A stretch of 64,000 nt of DNA from Pithys albifrons albifrons (taxonomy: Eukaryota; Chordata; Aves; Passeriformes; Thamnophilidae), in assembly GCF_047495875.1 (NCBI RefSeq), contig NC_092465.1, forward strand, positions 9,225,160-9,289,159, given 5' to 3'. Below are positions 1 through 12,059 of the stretch, one piece after another. Position 1 is the first letter of the stretch; each line of letters starts with the position of its first letter. Under the pieces are notes generated by a model. That model was given only the letters and a program-made list of their open reading frames with translations, ran no database searches and was not told the DNA's origin. A program made the position numbers and the translations under genes.

Positions 1-1359
1 GCAAGTACTTAATGGTGAAATTTGTTTACAAGCTGATATGTAAACATCACCACAGCACATTTCCCTGTTACACCTAATAGAAAAATCACCCCAAGTGTCT
101 ACTATAAGGAAACCAGATATTGATAAGGATTGAACAGAGGTGACAGTTTCACTTCCAGTCATTAGAAATGCCAATTCCACTCCTCCTCACAAAGTTATTT
201 CCTTCAGAGACAAGAGCTGCTCACAGAAGTGACTCTGCTGCTCTAGGACTTCTCCTGTGTCCGCTCCAAAATTCTGAGTGCGAAGGGAAGCCCTGTGATA
301 GCCCTGTGATCTCCAGTCTCTTCTGTGTCAGTAACTATAAGGTACAAAATTATGTGGTTGTGCAGTCACAGTGACAAATAGTGAAAAAATCCAGATCAGC
401 GCACAGTTCTACCCTCTCTGCTAGGAGAGCATACCAAGATCAGAAATACAGCACAGAGCTTGGGCTGATTGTGTCTGCAGACAAAGCAGGACCAGAGCAG
501 TGCAGAGGCAGGAGCAGAAGACAATAATGTGGGGCAGAAGAAGATAACAAAATAGATATCCCTAAAATTAGCATTTGGTCCTGCTTCAGTGCGGGCCAGA
601 CTGTATATTGGGACATATAAAACTGGTGATTTTTTGCCACAAAATGTTGAAGCTTATATCCTGGTCTATAAGGCACTGAACAAAGCCTTATATTCAATGT
701 AGACTACAAAGTGCATTGCTATAAATCGTGTCTCTACAGAAATTACCTTAAGTAAACGTTTCATTCATTCTCATATTATATGCCACAAAGCACTGGCATT
801 AAAAACTTGTGCTTTTCAGTGGTGAGATGATTCTGTTATTTAACTGTACCTGGGTGCCTAAAGGACCAGGTATTCCTCACCTGGGTGCTATACAAACATT
901 TAATTCTTTATTTTACGTTTAAATATTAGTCACATTCACTCACCAGACCAATGATTTAAAGTACCAAAAATATATACTTTTGTATCCTGTGCTTTCTGAC
1001 CTTTTCAAAATCTTAACAAATATTCCTACATATTAATATTATCACAGTGTCTAAAGACCTTTTTCCCTCAAGGCTGCAGGAGTTCAAAAGTAAAAAGCAC
1101 ATACTGTCCAAATATCTATGATACAGCTATGCAAGAAGAGAGAGCAAATGGATGCAGTTAAACAGGGAGTAGGAATAAACAACTGAACACTTCTTGTATG
1201 ACTGATCAAGCAGTCTGACCACTGTCAACTATTTTTTTCTTTTTATTCAGCAAAAATGTTAAGAGGACAATGAGATAACTGTGTATATCTGCAGTGAACA
1301 CTTTTCAATAGTGCAAAAGCAAAAGAACAAAAAGCCTTGATGAAAGGTTTATAAAGGGA
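1..1359. other. AT-rich non-coding DNA, no gene seen
   Basis: No open frame on either strand resembles a known protein, and the longest frames here are under 90 codons. There is a short tandem duplication of an 11-base unit (gccctgtgata, then gccctgtgatc) near 290-312. A pyrimidine tract followed by CAG occurs near 1231-1251, but all three frames behind it close quickly, so it is not a good exon. Confidence 0.6.
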
Positions 1360-2040
1360 TTGAGATTTGGGTTCATGTTTCAAAGAGGCAGCAGATGCAC
1401 TGACAGAAGTCTGTGAAGGACTTGGACAGTGAAGAAGTGGGGCTCATATGTTATTCGAGAGGGAAAGGGCACAGTCAAAGCAACAAGGCTAAAAAAACCT
1501 TTCTTTTTGGTAGCGTTCTTACTGGATATAAGCCAAATAAGTTTGCACTTTTTTGGGCCTAAGAAAATAATATTGCATTAATTGAGAGGTAAGATGATAA
1601 CACAAGTCACTTGGAGGGATTCTGTATTTCAGAGATGATAGACAGGTTTAGGAAAAGCAGACAGACAGAGATCTGGGGATTGACATGAGTCAAAGTTAAC
1701 ACCAGATTTGAATCACATAGGATGGTGATATTGCTCATAAGAAAGAGAGAGAGAAAGCTTGGAAGGAAAGGTTAAGAATTATGTTTGCCTGCTTAGTTTT
1801 AGGTGATAGCTAAATACCAGAGGATGGTAAAGAGGCAGACCTAGACCTTCATTTGCACACAGAGACAGGTCTAGAGATATGTAGATCAGTGAATTATTAG
1901 CATAGAGATGGCAGTTGATGGTAATTGAAAAAGTCGGTTTTGAACAGACTGTGCTGGGATGGACAGGATTGGTGTCATTAATAGCAGAAGAAGCAAAGAT
2001 AAGAGCGTTTTGGCAAGGGTGAAACATTCGGAGGGTTGGG
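1360..2040 (-). mobile_element. Ancient non-LTR retrotransposon (LINE) remnant, RT region
   Basis: Read on the minus strand, 2027 to 1779 gives an 82-codon open stretch whose middle matches the core of a LINE reverse transcriptase of the CR1/L2/L3 group. A hydrophobic H-L-Y-A-N-N box (residues 40-45, codons at 1910-1893) is followed by L-I-Y-I-S-L-D-L-S and, 18 residues further on, by H-L-K-L. In active elements the box is YADD, and the two aspartates bind the catalytic metal ions. Here both have become asparagine (AAT codons at 1898-1896 and 1895-1893), so the copy is dead. Similarity to the antisense nucleotide pattern of this old family continues, more weakly, down to about 1380. The ends are approximate because the copy is heavily diverged. 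The family name is not assigned; L3-like or another Jockey-superfamily LINE are the candidates. Confidence 0.6.
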
Positions 2041-5000
2041 CTTGTAAAAAGCTTTAATTAAAGTAATGATGCAAAGTCCATTCATTTAAATTCATGCTGG
2101 CTTTAATGAGTTTTGGATCAGATCCAAAGAAGAAAAAACCTGAATTTCACAACAGGGAGCAAATGCAGAATTCAAAGCACTTTGAGAGTGGGCAAGAAAG
2201 ACATTGAAGCTCCACTTGCATCTAATGTTATCTTTTTGAGATTCATTGTACCCAGCAGACACAGGCATTTTGTATGATTTTGGTATGTTAAATGATGCCC
2301 AGGCAGCACTAACTCTTGTGTCTTTAAGAACTCATACTAAAGAGTCAGATTAGATCCAAGACCATGACTGGGAATCCTTTCAGAATATATTTCTGTATGG
2401 TTGATGAAAGGCAATTCTGGCTCTGGGATAAGCAAGGTCAAATTCTTGCCCTTTTCATACAGAACAATATATAGTAAATAAAGTCGGGCAGCGCCTTAGA
2501 CTATTTTCTGCTAAAATAAACTCAAACTGGTTGAGGTAAAAGACATGACTCCTCTGAAATCAATGAGAATATTGTCACTAAATGTTTGGTATAAATCATA
2601 GAATTTTCTTTCTCTACAGCATGTGAGCAGAAGAAATCTTGTCTGTTTGGGGATGCTCAAAAAATACGTCGAATAAAGAAAACATATGATATCAATGTGT
2701 GTAGGTTAAGGTGCTTAATCTAGGTATGAAGGCTTCACTTGATCTAAAGCTCCTTTAGCTGAGAGTGTTTACATGGGGTTTTGACATGCTTTAATTTTAT
2801 TGACTTCTCACCATTAATGGATTTCCTCTATCTTTTCCATGTACTCACTTAGACAAGCCATTGGTTATAAGCAACAGAAGGAGATAGTTATGTGCATCGA
2901 AACAGGCAAACATGTACCATGTTGATCCAAACAATATGAATCCTTTGAGTTATTTATTTATTTAAATATCTTTTATATTTGCAGTTTTTTCAGTGTTATA
3001 GACAATTACCTCTGTGACCTAAAATAAACCAGCCATAAGTGGGATTAGCTTTATTTTGTAAATGTCACCCTTGTTGAATCTGTACAAGTTTAATTCAATT
3101 TTATTTCTATCAGTGAGGTAGCATGTCAAGCTGTGATAATATTTTTCCCTCCCACTCCTTGTTAGTTCCCTGAAAGGACATATTTACAATACACTGAAGG
3201 GTAGGATCCTTGTGACATCTTCTTCCTGTATAGCAATGGAATTAGTCATGAGGAAAGATGACCATAAATATTGGAACAAGTGTTAAGAAACATCACTTCT
3301 CTCCCAAAACACAGGATAAATTTTCCATTTGGAATTTTGGGTAAATAGGTAGGCCCAAGATTCTCATGCTCTTGTGCCTACCTGGGGAGCCTGTTTTTGT
3401 GTTCAGGTGTGTATATCAGTGCACTGGTTGTTCCAAGAGAGCTGGTGGAATAAAGTCTATGACAGTGGCCAGCATGCCAAGTCTGCAACTTTTGCAGACA
3501 CCACTTTGCAAGCGTTTCACTTTGGAAAAAAAAAATAATTAAAAAATCCCCCAAATTTAGTTACGTTCTTTTTCCAGCTTCTATTGTTTTGGAGCAAAAT
3601 TTTGCAATGAAGATCTGACCACACATTCTGATCAGGCTCAGATGTGCTTTCCAAATTGGACACAGATGTTGCATGATAAGCAGTGGAGCCACAAGCATTG
3701 CCAGATAATCCCACTTGGCACTGTGGGAAGATGGGAATATAGAGGAACCTCTGCAGATCTTGCACCGGTATAGTACCCAGGTTACACCTGCAGTGAGATA
3801 GGTTTCCCTTGTCAATGTGCTTCCAGAACTCCACTGCCACCAAAACCTTCAGCTTGCCTGAGCATGTGGTGTGTGTCATGGGATCAACGTTTACTTGTAG
3901 GGTTTGATACAGACATTCCAGAGTAAGGAAGCTGATTGAATAGGAAACACATAAAAAGGACTTTTCCCTGTATCTGTACCAATCTCAGCTCTGCACAACC
4001 TGTGTTCTTTGTGGTAGAAACAAGGAAAATTTTTTTTTTTCATTTTGAGCTGTTCTGGCAGACCAAATCCGGAGTGTGAGTGGTAATTTCATCACCAACG
4101 GTGTTGTTATTAGGTTGGGAAGAAATCATTGTAAGAAAAGAAACTTTGTTAGTTCACCTTAAAAACAAAAATACACATTATGAAATTGAGATATGCATTC
4201 TAATGCTCTCTGTGGAACTTACAGAATATTTTATAATACCTTGCTATTCAACAGGGAAAGAGTTTTTTATGACTCATTACTGACTGCTACCATGTTTAGA
4301 AGCTAGGATGACTTGAACCTCAGTGCCAGAATGCTGGCATGATCTTTTTCGCTGGCAATATTTCACAACTTCTGGAATTTTGTTCATAAGATGAGATAAA
4401 TGACAAAACATATAACTAACCATATTAAAAGCCCATTTTTGTTTATAGGTCTATATGACTTGGCTAATATAGAGAATAAAATACTGCATGAATAAGAGTA
4501 TTTCAAAAATTCGTATTTAATAACTTGTGTGCATAACCTTTGCTTTCATTTGTGTAAGTGGTTAAAGAATAGAAACATGAAAGTGCAAAGACAATTTGTA
4601 GGAGAAAGAATTTATATCCTTGAAAAAGCTAATATCAATAAATAATTCCCCAGTTATACTCACCCTAATAGAAATTTCTTTGATGGAGAAGATCTTTCAT
4701 AATCTATAAACTGGAACTAGAAAAGAAATACTAAGAGGAAGTAATGATCCCCTTATGTGTTCTGGCCACATAGTGTTATATTCATACTACATGTGCTTTA
4801 CCTAGCCAGGGCTGGTGCTTATAGGTCCTCTAAGCATTTGGCATAATCTGAAGCATAATTTTATGTTAAAACTCATGGATTGAGGCATAGCATCAAAATG
4901 TTAGGATCATTTGTATGTCTAGGATTCTTTCCAGTGTTTCCCTTAGCTTTAATTTTCTTGTCTGAGGAAGATATTAACTGAGAGTTGTAGGCTTATTTGG

Positions 5001-6720
5001 ATTAAATGACTTGTCATTCTTGTAAATGAAGGTCCTTTTTTCCTTCCTCTTGGATAATACCTATATGACAGAAGAAATGCCAGGTTACAGCCATTCAAAA
5101 ACAGAAAAAGAAGGAAGAAGCAAAATTAAAGGTAGAAGATGATAATGTGGCATCTACAGGAGATTTTGCAGGAGTTAAGTGAGGCAGAACATGGACTTTG
5201 CCCTTTACTCTTTTGACAATCCAGATCCCACCACTCAGCGCAAAAACTAAGGCACAAAACATCACCTGCATCTTGCTAATCCCACTTGCCATCTATTAGC
5301 CAAAAGAGAAGCTCTGAATTGATGTCTATGTCTCTTCTCACCCACTCGTGGACTCACTCAACAACTTTACAAGTTGCTATGGCATTCAACAGAAAGAGAT
5401 GTATCTTTATTTTGACTTCTGTTCTTTCTTGCAGAAAGTAAAATCATTTCTAACTAGTGCCACCTCTTTCCCACACCATCCTGAAAGCAGTTGAGCAAGG
5501 CAGTATGAGAAAGGATATGAGGCCAGACTCCCATTTCCTTTTAAAAAAGAGGTGGGTTTTAATGACTGTGTCCACATTTCTTATGCAATGCTGCTGGTCT
5601 GGATTCTACTATAAACACCCTCAGGGATAGCTGGTTTGGGTGCACTGCCAAACTGCCCTTGTTCTTAGTGGTGCCAGTTCTCCTCTGAAAGGATGAATAA
5701 AGCACACAAGCCCTGGCTCATACCATGCAGATGTTAATAAAACAGTAATAATTGTCTCCTTTTCAGGTGTATCTGGATAATACCTTCACAGTTACAGTTG
5801 TCAGCATTTTTAAGAAACTGCTGAGTATTAATTCATTTATAACATATTATGCTCAGTATTAACTGAGTATTTCTAATTCAAAGACTATGTAAAAAGTTTG
5901 GTGTTTCAGAAACACTCAAGTTTGGTGGCAATAACTATATAACAAGTATGAAATGTCTTTCATAAAAAGAATTAGCAACATTTTCCCATTTTACTTTAAA
6001 AGGTTGGGCTTTGAGATACTAATATTGACTACTTTATAATACTAAGTTTTGGAAATAAATGCATGTTAAATATTAGGTATGAGCTTTTGATCTTTAGGAA
6101 ACCAATTCAGTTTTGTAATACTGAACTTGTTATATTTTTATAGAAATATGTATACCTAAAAGAGAGAGAAACACACACAGAAAGGGGCATATATTTGATT
6201 GAATACATACTTGTCTGTGAAATGTTAACACCATAAAATTATTTCCATTTTCCTCTCCTTGGTTTTATCAAGTATATAAAGTTTTTTCAAACTAAAGTAA
6301 TATGCTAAAAACTACAATGTTAGTTTTCTTTTTGCAAAGCCCTTTCTAAATTAATGCATAAAACTTCACAATTAATGAAAATAACACATGGAGACACATA
6401 CTTAGTCATGAAAAATTTGTAGTTTGTTTCCACTGTGCAAAGCAAACTGAAGTTTCTGAGTTCTGTTGGTTTGACTTTCACTTTCTGTTCTCCCATTTTC
6501 CTCCCCCATCCTGCCTTTCATTTGCCAGAAAGCCCTGTCTAGCTTATTTACATGTGAAAAAACTTGGAGCATCATGTGGTGAGGTTCCAGGGCAACACTG
6601 AATCCCATTCAATTCTCATTTCCTCCCTGACAGTCACCATTGAATCAATCATGTTTTCCATGCCCTCTTCATGACCACCTAGGAGATCCCAAATCACTTT
6701 TCATCTGCTGTGTCAATCAC
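2041..6720. other. Non-coding DNA, no supported gene
   Basis: The largest open frames are a 120-codon and an 84-codon frame overlapping on the minus strand at 3517-3879. They are in competing frames, lack recognisable domains, and sit in slightly GC-richer DNA that suppresses stops by chance. A good-looking splice acceptor (cctttucag-type pyrimidine tract ending at 5766) is followed by an open frame but no donor. No interspersed repeat could be recognised. Confidence 0.55.
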
Positions 6721-6739
6721 ACTCAGACCATGTCCACTT

Positions 6740-6960
6740 TTCATTACTAACACACTGTCATGTGACCAGCTAATCTGTCACTTTCTGACAGCGGTTAGTG
6801 TGCCAATTGATTTAATTAGCAATCAATTAGCTTGTTACTATTGGAAGTAATTACCTTTTATAGAGAAAAGAGTGCAGCTGGTCATAGCAATAAAACTGCA
6901 CTAATAAAACTGCATTTACCTCCCCTTCTCTACATTCAAAGTCACTGGCACTCAAGGGTT
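6740..6960. promoter_or_regulatory. Candidate conserved non-coding element, homeodomain-site rich
   Basis: This block is dense in TAATTA/ATTA-type cores, the sites bound by homeodomain proteins. A perfect 8-bp inverted repeat (AATTGATT at 6805-6812, AATCAATT at 6821-6828) flanks a TAATTAGC spacer. A 12-base direct repeat, aataaaactgca, occurs at 6889-6900 and 6903-6914. Such texture is common in vertebrate developmental enhancers. Conservation cannot be measured from one sequence, so this is a prediction from base pattern alone. Confidence 0.3.
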
Positions 6961-9500
6961 AGCAGAATTATTGGTGACATACACATGCTTGAAGAGTCCT
7001 AGGGGAATTCTTTTCTCTCCTGATTATGCTGGCAGACTCTTTCATTAGTATAGTATTTATACCTTAGGAAATAGGTCTGATTAAGGTTAATGTTAATATT
7101 TACATTGTTTACTTCAGCAAAGGCTTCAGGATCAAACGTTTGCTAATGAAAGCATTTTAAAGATGGCTATTTATTAATGCTTCTGCATTTGCAGTGGAAA
7201 ACTTTTTTAAATCTTTTGAAAGCATGTATGTCATACTTACCTGTGCTAGTAATGTTACTTGCTATTTTTGTCCACTCTGTAAAACATATGCAGAAATTTA
7301 ACTTAGTGGGGAATTAAGTGCTCTCATAAACCTTGGAAATTTTGCAGTAAAAATAAGAGAAGTATTCTGTAGCTATTTTCTGTTTAAAAAAAAAAAAAAA
7401 AAAAAGTAAAATTATTTTCTGTTTCATACATAAACTATCCAAGACATATATTTTTTTAATCTATGACTGTGCCATTCCAAATGCTAGGACTGAAGTACAT
7501 ATCACACACTTGAGCCATTAAATTCAACCTGCAAAATACTCCCAAGGCAGACAATGACTCGCTACATTAGCTCTGTGGTGAACAGAAGAGTCAGTAATGA
7601 AATGAGTAAGTAGACTTGTACTCCATTCATCATCCTGTTTGCTTCAATATAAGTGTTCTTTTATCAGCAGTATTGGTACTGATGTCATCACACTAGACAT
7701 AAATCACAGCACAAGTGACAGTGTCCTATTAAGGGTCATGGTCTAAAATCATTATTTACAAATTAAAGACCACAGTTAGCCATTTTGCTGGTGTACCTTC
7801 ATTTGTGATATAGTTGGAACCTTTTTAGCTTGCTAAAGGATAAATAGTCATTTATGGTTCTGAATAGCTGTGTATATTAACTCACAAAAAAACCTACTTA
7901 AAAAAAGGGGGGGGAAAGGCAAGAAACCCAGCAAAGACAAGGACATTAAATCTTAGCCTGATCCTTGCCATCAACTCCCATTTGATGGGACTTGGTTGTG
8001 AGGATAACAGAGAAGACACCATCAGACATCAATCTGTAATAAACACTCCTTAGTAATGTCTGCAGCAGATAGGACAAGTTCGTCACGGGTGTAATTAGGT
8101 AGAGCTTCTGCTACAGTGGATGAAACGTAATAGGGAATAATACCAGGAACAACCCTGGGCTGGCCCTTTCAGTGACTTTACTCCTCTCATGGGTGAGGGA
8201 GGGGGAAACATCCCCTCTGTGCTCAACTCATTTAAAAGCTTCTCTTCTCACATGTATTGTTGCTTTCTTTTGCATATTGTCCTGTGTAGCTCTTATAGAA
8301 ATGCTGAACAGAAGGGTGTTGATCCAGAAGAGGTGTTTTACTGTTCTTTTTCAGGAAAGGATAATGAGAACTCCATATTCCCAAAAGCCCTGTTACTTCA
8401 GCCCATGGATAAAATTATGTCTATAGTTCCTTCTGGCTGAGGAAAATATTTATGACTCCTGTTGTGGTCATTAGTTACACTGGTGTCTATGGCTTATTGG
8501 TTTCTCACATTGCTTTTGTGCCACTTATTGGTTTGTGGTACAGACATCTCTCCCCACATCATTTTGTGGAGACCACTGGAACAGTCATTTGGTGAGCAAA
8601 ATTCACCAAACATCTGACTGTATCTGCACTGTTGGCAAGAGACATTGGGAGACTACATTAGCTTAGACATTGACTTCACTGTTGTCGGCACAGTTACAGG
8701 GGAACTGATTCTGTATCTTAGTGCAACACCTATCTGAACTCCTGATTGTCATATTACAAAGGCATAGTAACCTTGGATGGATTCTCATGACTGAACCTGG
8801 GACTCCTCACAAGGTTACAAAGAGTAAAGTAAAACTCAAGCTCACTCCTGAAGCTTCAAACAGTGATAAATCCTATGTTGTTTCTCTCATTTTATCTGTA
8901 TACTGAGCGTGAAAAAATGGCAAATGTTCTTTAACTTCAAAGGACCTAAAAACACAGTATTTGGACATTTTCAGGAATTGCTTTGAGAGTCCCTTCCAGT
9001 GCTATTTCTTTCAGAAGAGATCTATTAGCACAGGATGTGATTTTAACTCCCTCCAATATGTTGAAACACCATGAATAACAGTTTATCTTGGTTTAAGTAA
9101 GGTCAAACCAATATTTTAACTGGATTTTCAGCCGTTTCTGCTGGGCATGTACCTGCCCCTCATCTTGCAGTAGCTGAGGATGGAAGCTGTGAAGAGGGAG
9201 CAGACACTGGCTGGGCTCATGCTGCCCGGCTGGGGTGCAGCGCCCGCCCCACTGGGTGCGGCAGGAAAGGGAGACAAGGGTTAATGACAGGGTCTGTGTT
9301 ATTTGCTCCATTAGGCCAGTCTTGGCTTCCAAATCCATTCAGCTCTATAATCTCAGTCATTATACAGTGTGACTCTTTATAATACTTGAATTGTTGCCAA
9401 ATACAGTGTTATAGCAGAGACGGACTGAACACTGTTATTAACACACACGAACTTAAAGCTTACTCATATGGCTCATATTACTGTAGTATCTGAGCACGTC
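6961..9500. other. Non-coding DNA, no supported gene
   Basis: Two open frames overlap at 8172-8440 on the plus strand in different registers and match nothing known. Other items are a poly(A) run at 7386-7405, a run of eight G at 7907-7914, and a small CpG-containing GC-rich patch at 9221-9270. No exon, RNA gene or clear transposon was recognised. Confidence 0.55.
7386..7405. repeat. Poly(A) run of 20
   Basis: Twenty consecutive A. No recognisable retroposon body precedes it, so it is more likely simple sequence than the tail of a processed insertion. Confidence 0.9.
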
Positions 9501-9504
9501 ATTT

Positions 9505-9640
9505 TCTTTAATGTATTTATCCTCACAAAATCCCTAGTGCTATTATTTCAATTTTACAGATGGGCAGACCAATAACAAGGATATGTCTAGGAGCACAGTC
9601 AGGGATTTCAACAGATCAGGTTCCTGTAAGAAAAAAAATG
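9505..9640 (-). mobile_element. MIR-like ancient SINE remnant
   Basis: The plus strand carries, in order, an imperfect TTTATCCTCACAAAATCCC block, CTATTATTTCAATTTTACAGATG, a purine-rich stretch with ATAACAAGGA, and AGGAGCACAGTCAGGGATTTC. These are the antisense landmarks of MIR CORE-SINEs (TTTAATCCTCACAA, CATTTTACAGATGAGG, AAGTAACTTGCCC, CACACAGC, GGGATTCGAAC), in the right order and at about the right spacing. Divergence is high, as expected for an element that stopped moving long before birds arose. Boundaries are approximate. Confidence 0.55.
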
Positions 9641-12033
9641 TCTGGAGCTGGTTGCTGATCTGGGCTGCAGTGGTGTCCAGCCCTATCCAAAATTATTTTG
9701 AGCTCTGCTGTAAGCCTGCAAAAGAAAAGTGGGCTTCAGCTCCCAGTCTGAGGGTGGGTCTGACTAATTATTAACTGTCTATCCAGTGTTTCTAGTCTGG
9801 TTTGGTTTTCTACTTTTAAGAGTGTGTGTTCTACCCATGCAGCCTGTAAACCTGTACGAGATCTGGCTGCTTTTACCAAGTGATAACAAAGCAGTTAAAC
9901 AAAAGAAGACTGGATTTTCAGAGTGGCTGATACTTCCTTTTGACAGATGTTTAGCTTCACTACATGTCTGCAAAGCTCATTAGAGGTGAATACATACAAG
10001 TTGTATCTTACACATAAAGGGACTAAAAACCATGCAAAGTGTATCAAAAGCCACATTTGTAAGTTGTAAACACATTTTGAATCCAAGATACAAGTAGTCT
10101 TGTTCTTTTATCTTGTCTTCAAATATTGCAATACTTGGAATATACATATATATATTTCAGGAGATTACTGTCAGTCTGGGACCAGTGGGTGGGTTGTTCT
10201 CGTGAGGCATCTCACTGCATCAGCAAAGAAATTACGGACTTTTTCTCCAGAGTTTAGCCCTGAACATCAGCAACATTGAGACATGGCAACTTTGGCTATA
10301 GGTCCTCACAAAAATAAAATTGAGATGTTTCAGGGGAAAGTTCCGATTTCCTCTCATTTCCAAAATATATATCAGGCTTTTAGTGTCCTAAATTTGAATT
10401 CTTTACCTGGAAGATCATTATGCATATCAAGCACAAATTCTCTTCTACAATGCAATAATTATCCTCAAATGACCCCAGATTCTGTTTTTCTTTAAGCATA
10501 TATCATTACAAAACAGAAATAGTTAAGATATATGTGATTTAAAGTATAAAAAATGTAAATTCATATTCCAGGCAAATTTAGTACCTCTACTTCTGCCAAG
10601 AGCTGATAGGGATTTTTTTTTACTACATATTTTATAGGGTTTGGTTGAAAAACATTTTATTGTAATTACAACTTATGTGGGGTTGTAGCCATTTAAATAA
10701 CATTTTTATAAGGTGCATCACGTCCAAGAAAGCATCTCAGGCCAAAAATGAAAGCACTTAAGGTATTATCCAAGAGGAGCTCATGACTTAGGACATTTAC
10801 AAGACCTGTTTAAACCCAGGTTCAAGCACCTGAGCTGCCTATTTCATGTCCTAGGTGAGTTTCTTAACTATAAAAATGTGGAATTTCCAGTTTGTAGTAT
10901 GTCTTCAAACAGAGACTAACAAGAAAGTTAAATAGCTAAATTTCATAACTGGCTTGTGGAAAACTTAGTCTGATGGTAGAATTTTGCCCTGACATGAAAG
11001 AGAGACCTTTTCCAAAAGAGTGATTATTTTCACACATTGGAGAAATTATTTGCTGCTCACCCTATTTATTATTGTACATCTACACATATTATTTCTCATT
11101 TCTGTTACACTCTGAGAGAAATTATTCAAATGTGAAGCATTTTGAACTTTGAGCAGTTTGTAAGGCTCTCTGAAGTTGCAGGTATAATATTTCTTATTGA
11201 AGGTGCTTTAAAAAGAAGTCTTTTGTTTGTTTAATACTTTCTACAGATCATTTAGAAATTTTTAAAGGACTGCATATTACAGTAATCATGAGTTCGACAC
11301 TAAATGTAATTGGTAGAGAACACAGAGAAAGAAGTATACAGGGTTACTAATATACATCAGGGCTTAAGCTGACATGAATTTTTATCTTAATTATCGGACA
11401 AATTTGTACTCCCACTATTTAATTCAATTTGCATGCATCGGTAGACACTTATTAAAGGTAATATTACATCTGTCATTTTAAGACTGGTGAGAATTTTATC
11501 ATAGGAGCTGCATGAAGCAGCCACTCTATTATGCTAAGAACTCTTTTGTAAAGCTTAAAATATCCAGTATTGCATCCCAATTAACTATTTTGAGAAAAAA
11601 AGTATTCTTTGTGGTACAATTATACATAACATGTAATAATATGTAGGCCTTTTCCTATACTAGGTCGGACCCTTCATGTCCTTAATATAAGACCAAGGAT
11701 AAAAAAAGAGACAATTGTAAACTGATTTAAAATCAACTTATTGACAAAGGATGTGCATGTGCTATGGCAGGTTTTGCAGAGCTTTTCTATATGAAGTACA
11801 CCTATTGTATGGAGAAAATATATCTGTCAAGTCCACAGGAGCTAACAGCCCCTAATTCATTGTTTTTTGGGGGGATAGAGCCTTGGTATATTGCAGAAAG
11901 CAGGGAAGGAGGTAGCTATTTTCTCTACTGAAAGTCAGCTGCTCAATTAAAAATCATGCAGTAGTTACCATGGCACCAGCCTTATTATGTTGTGTATCAG
12001 TGCAGAGGCTTAAATACTTAAGACAAACACATA

Positions 12034-12059
12034 CCTTTTTTCTTTTTTTTCTTTTTTTT
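12034..12059. repeat. Homopyrimidine tract (T-rich)
   Basis: Twenty-six consecutive pyrimidines, mostly T with three isolated or paired C interruptions. It is followed by an A and AT-rich sequence. It could resemble a splice-acceptor tract, but no AG with an open exon follows closely. Confidence 0.8.

Noticed and set aside
3517..3879. Overlapping 120- and 84-codon minus-strand frames, considered as a possible pseudogene
   Set aside because: The frames compete, and no reading in any of the six frames resembled a known protein or retroelement.
5752..5830. Strong acceptor-like tract (ctccttttcag) followed by an open frame
   Set aside because: No donor site follows before the frame closes.
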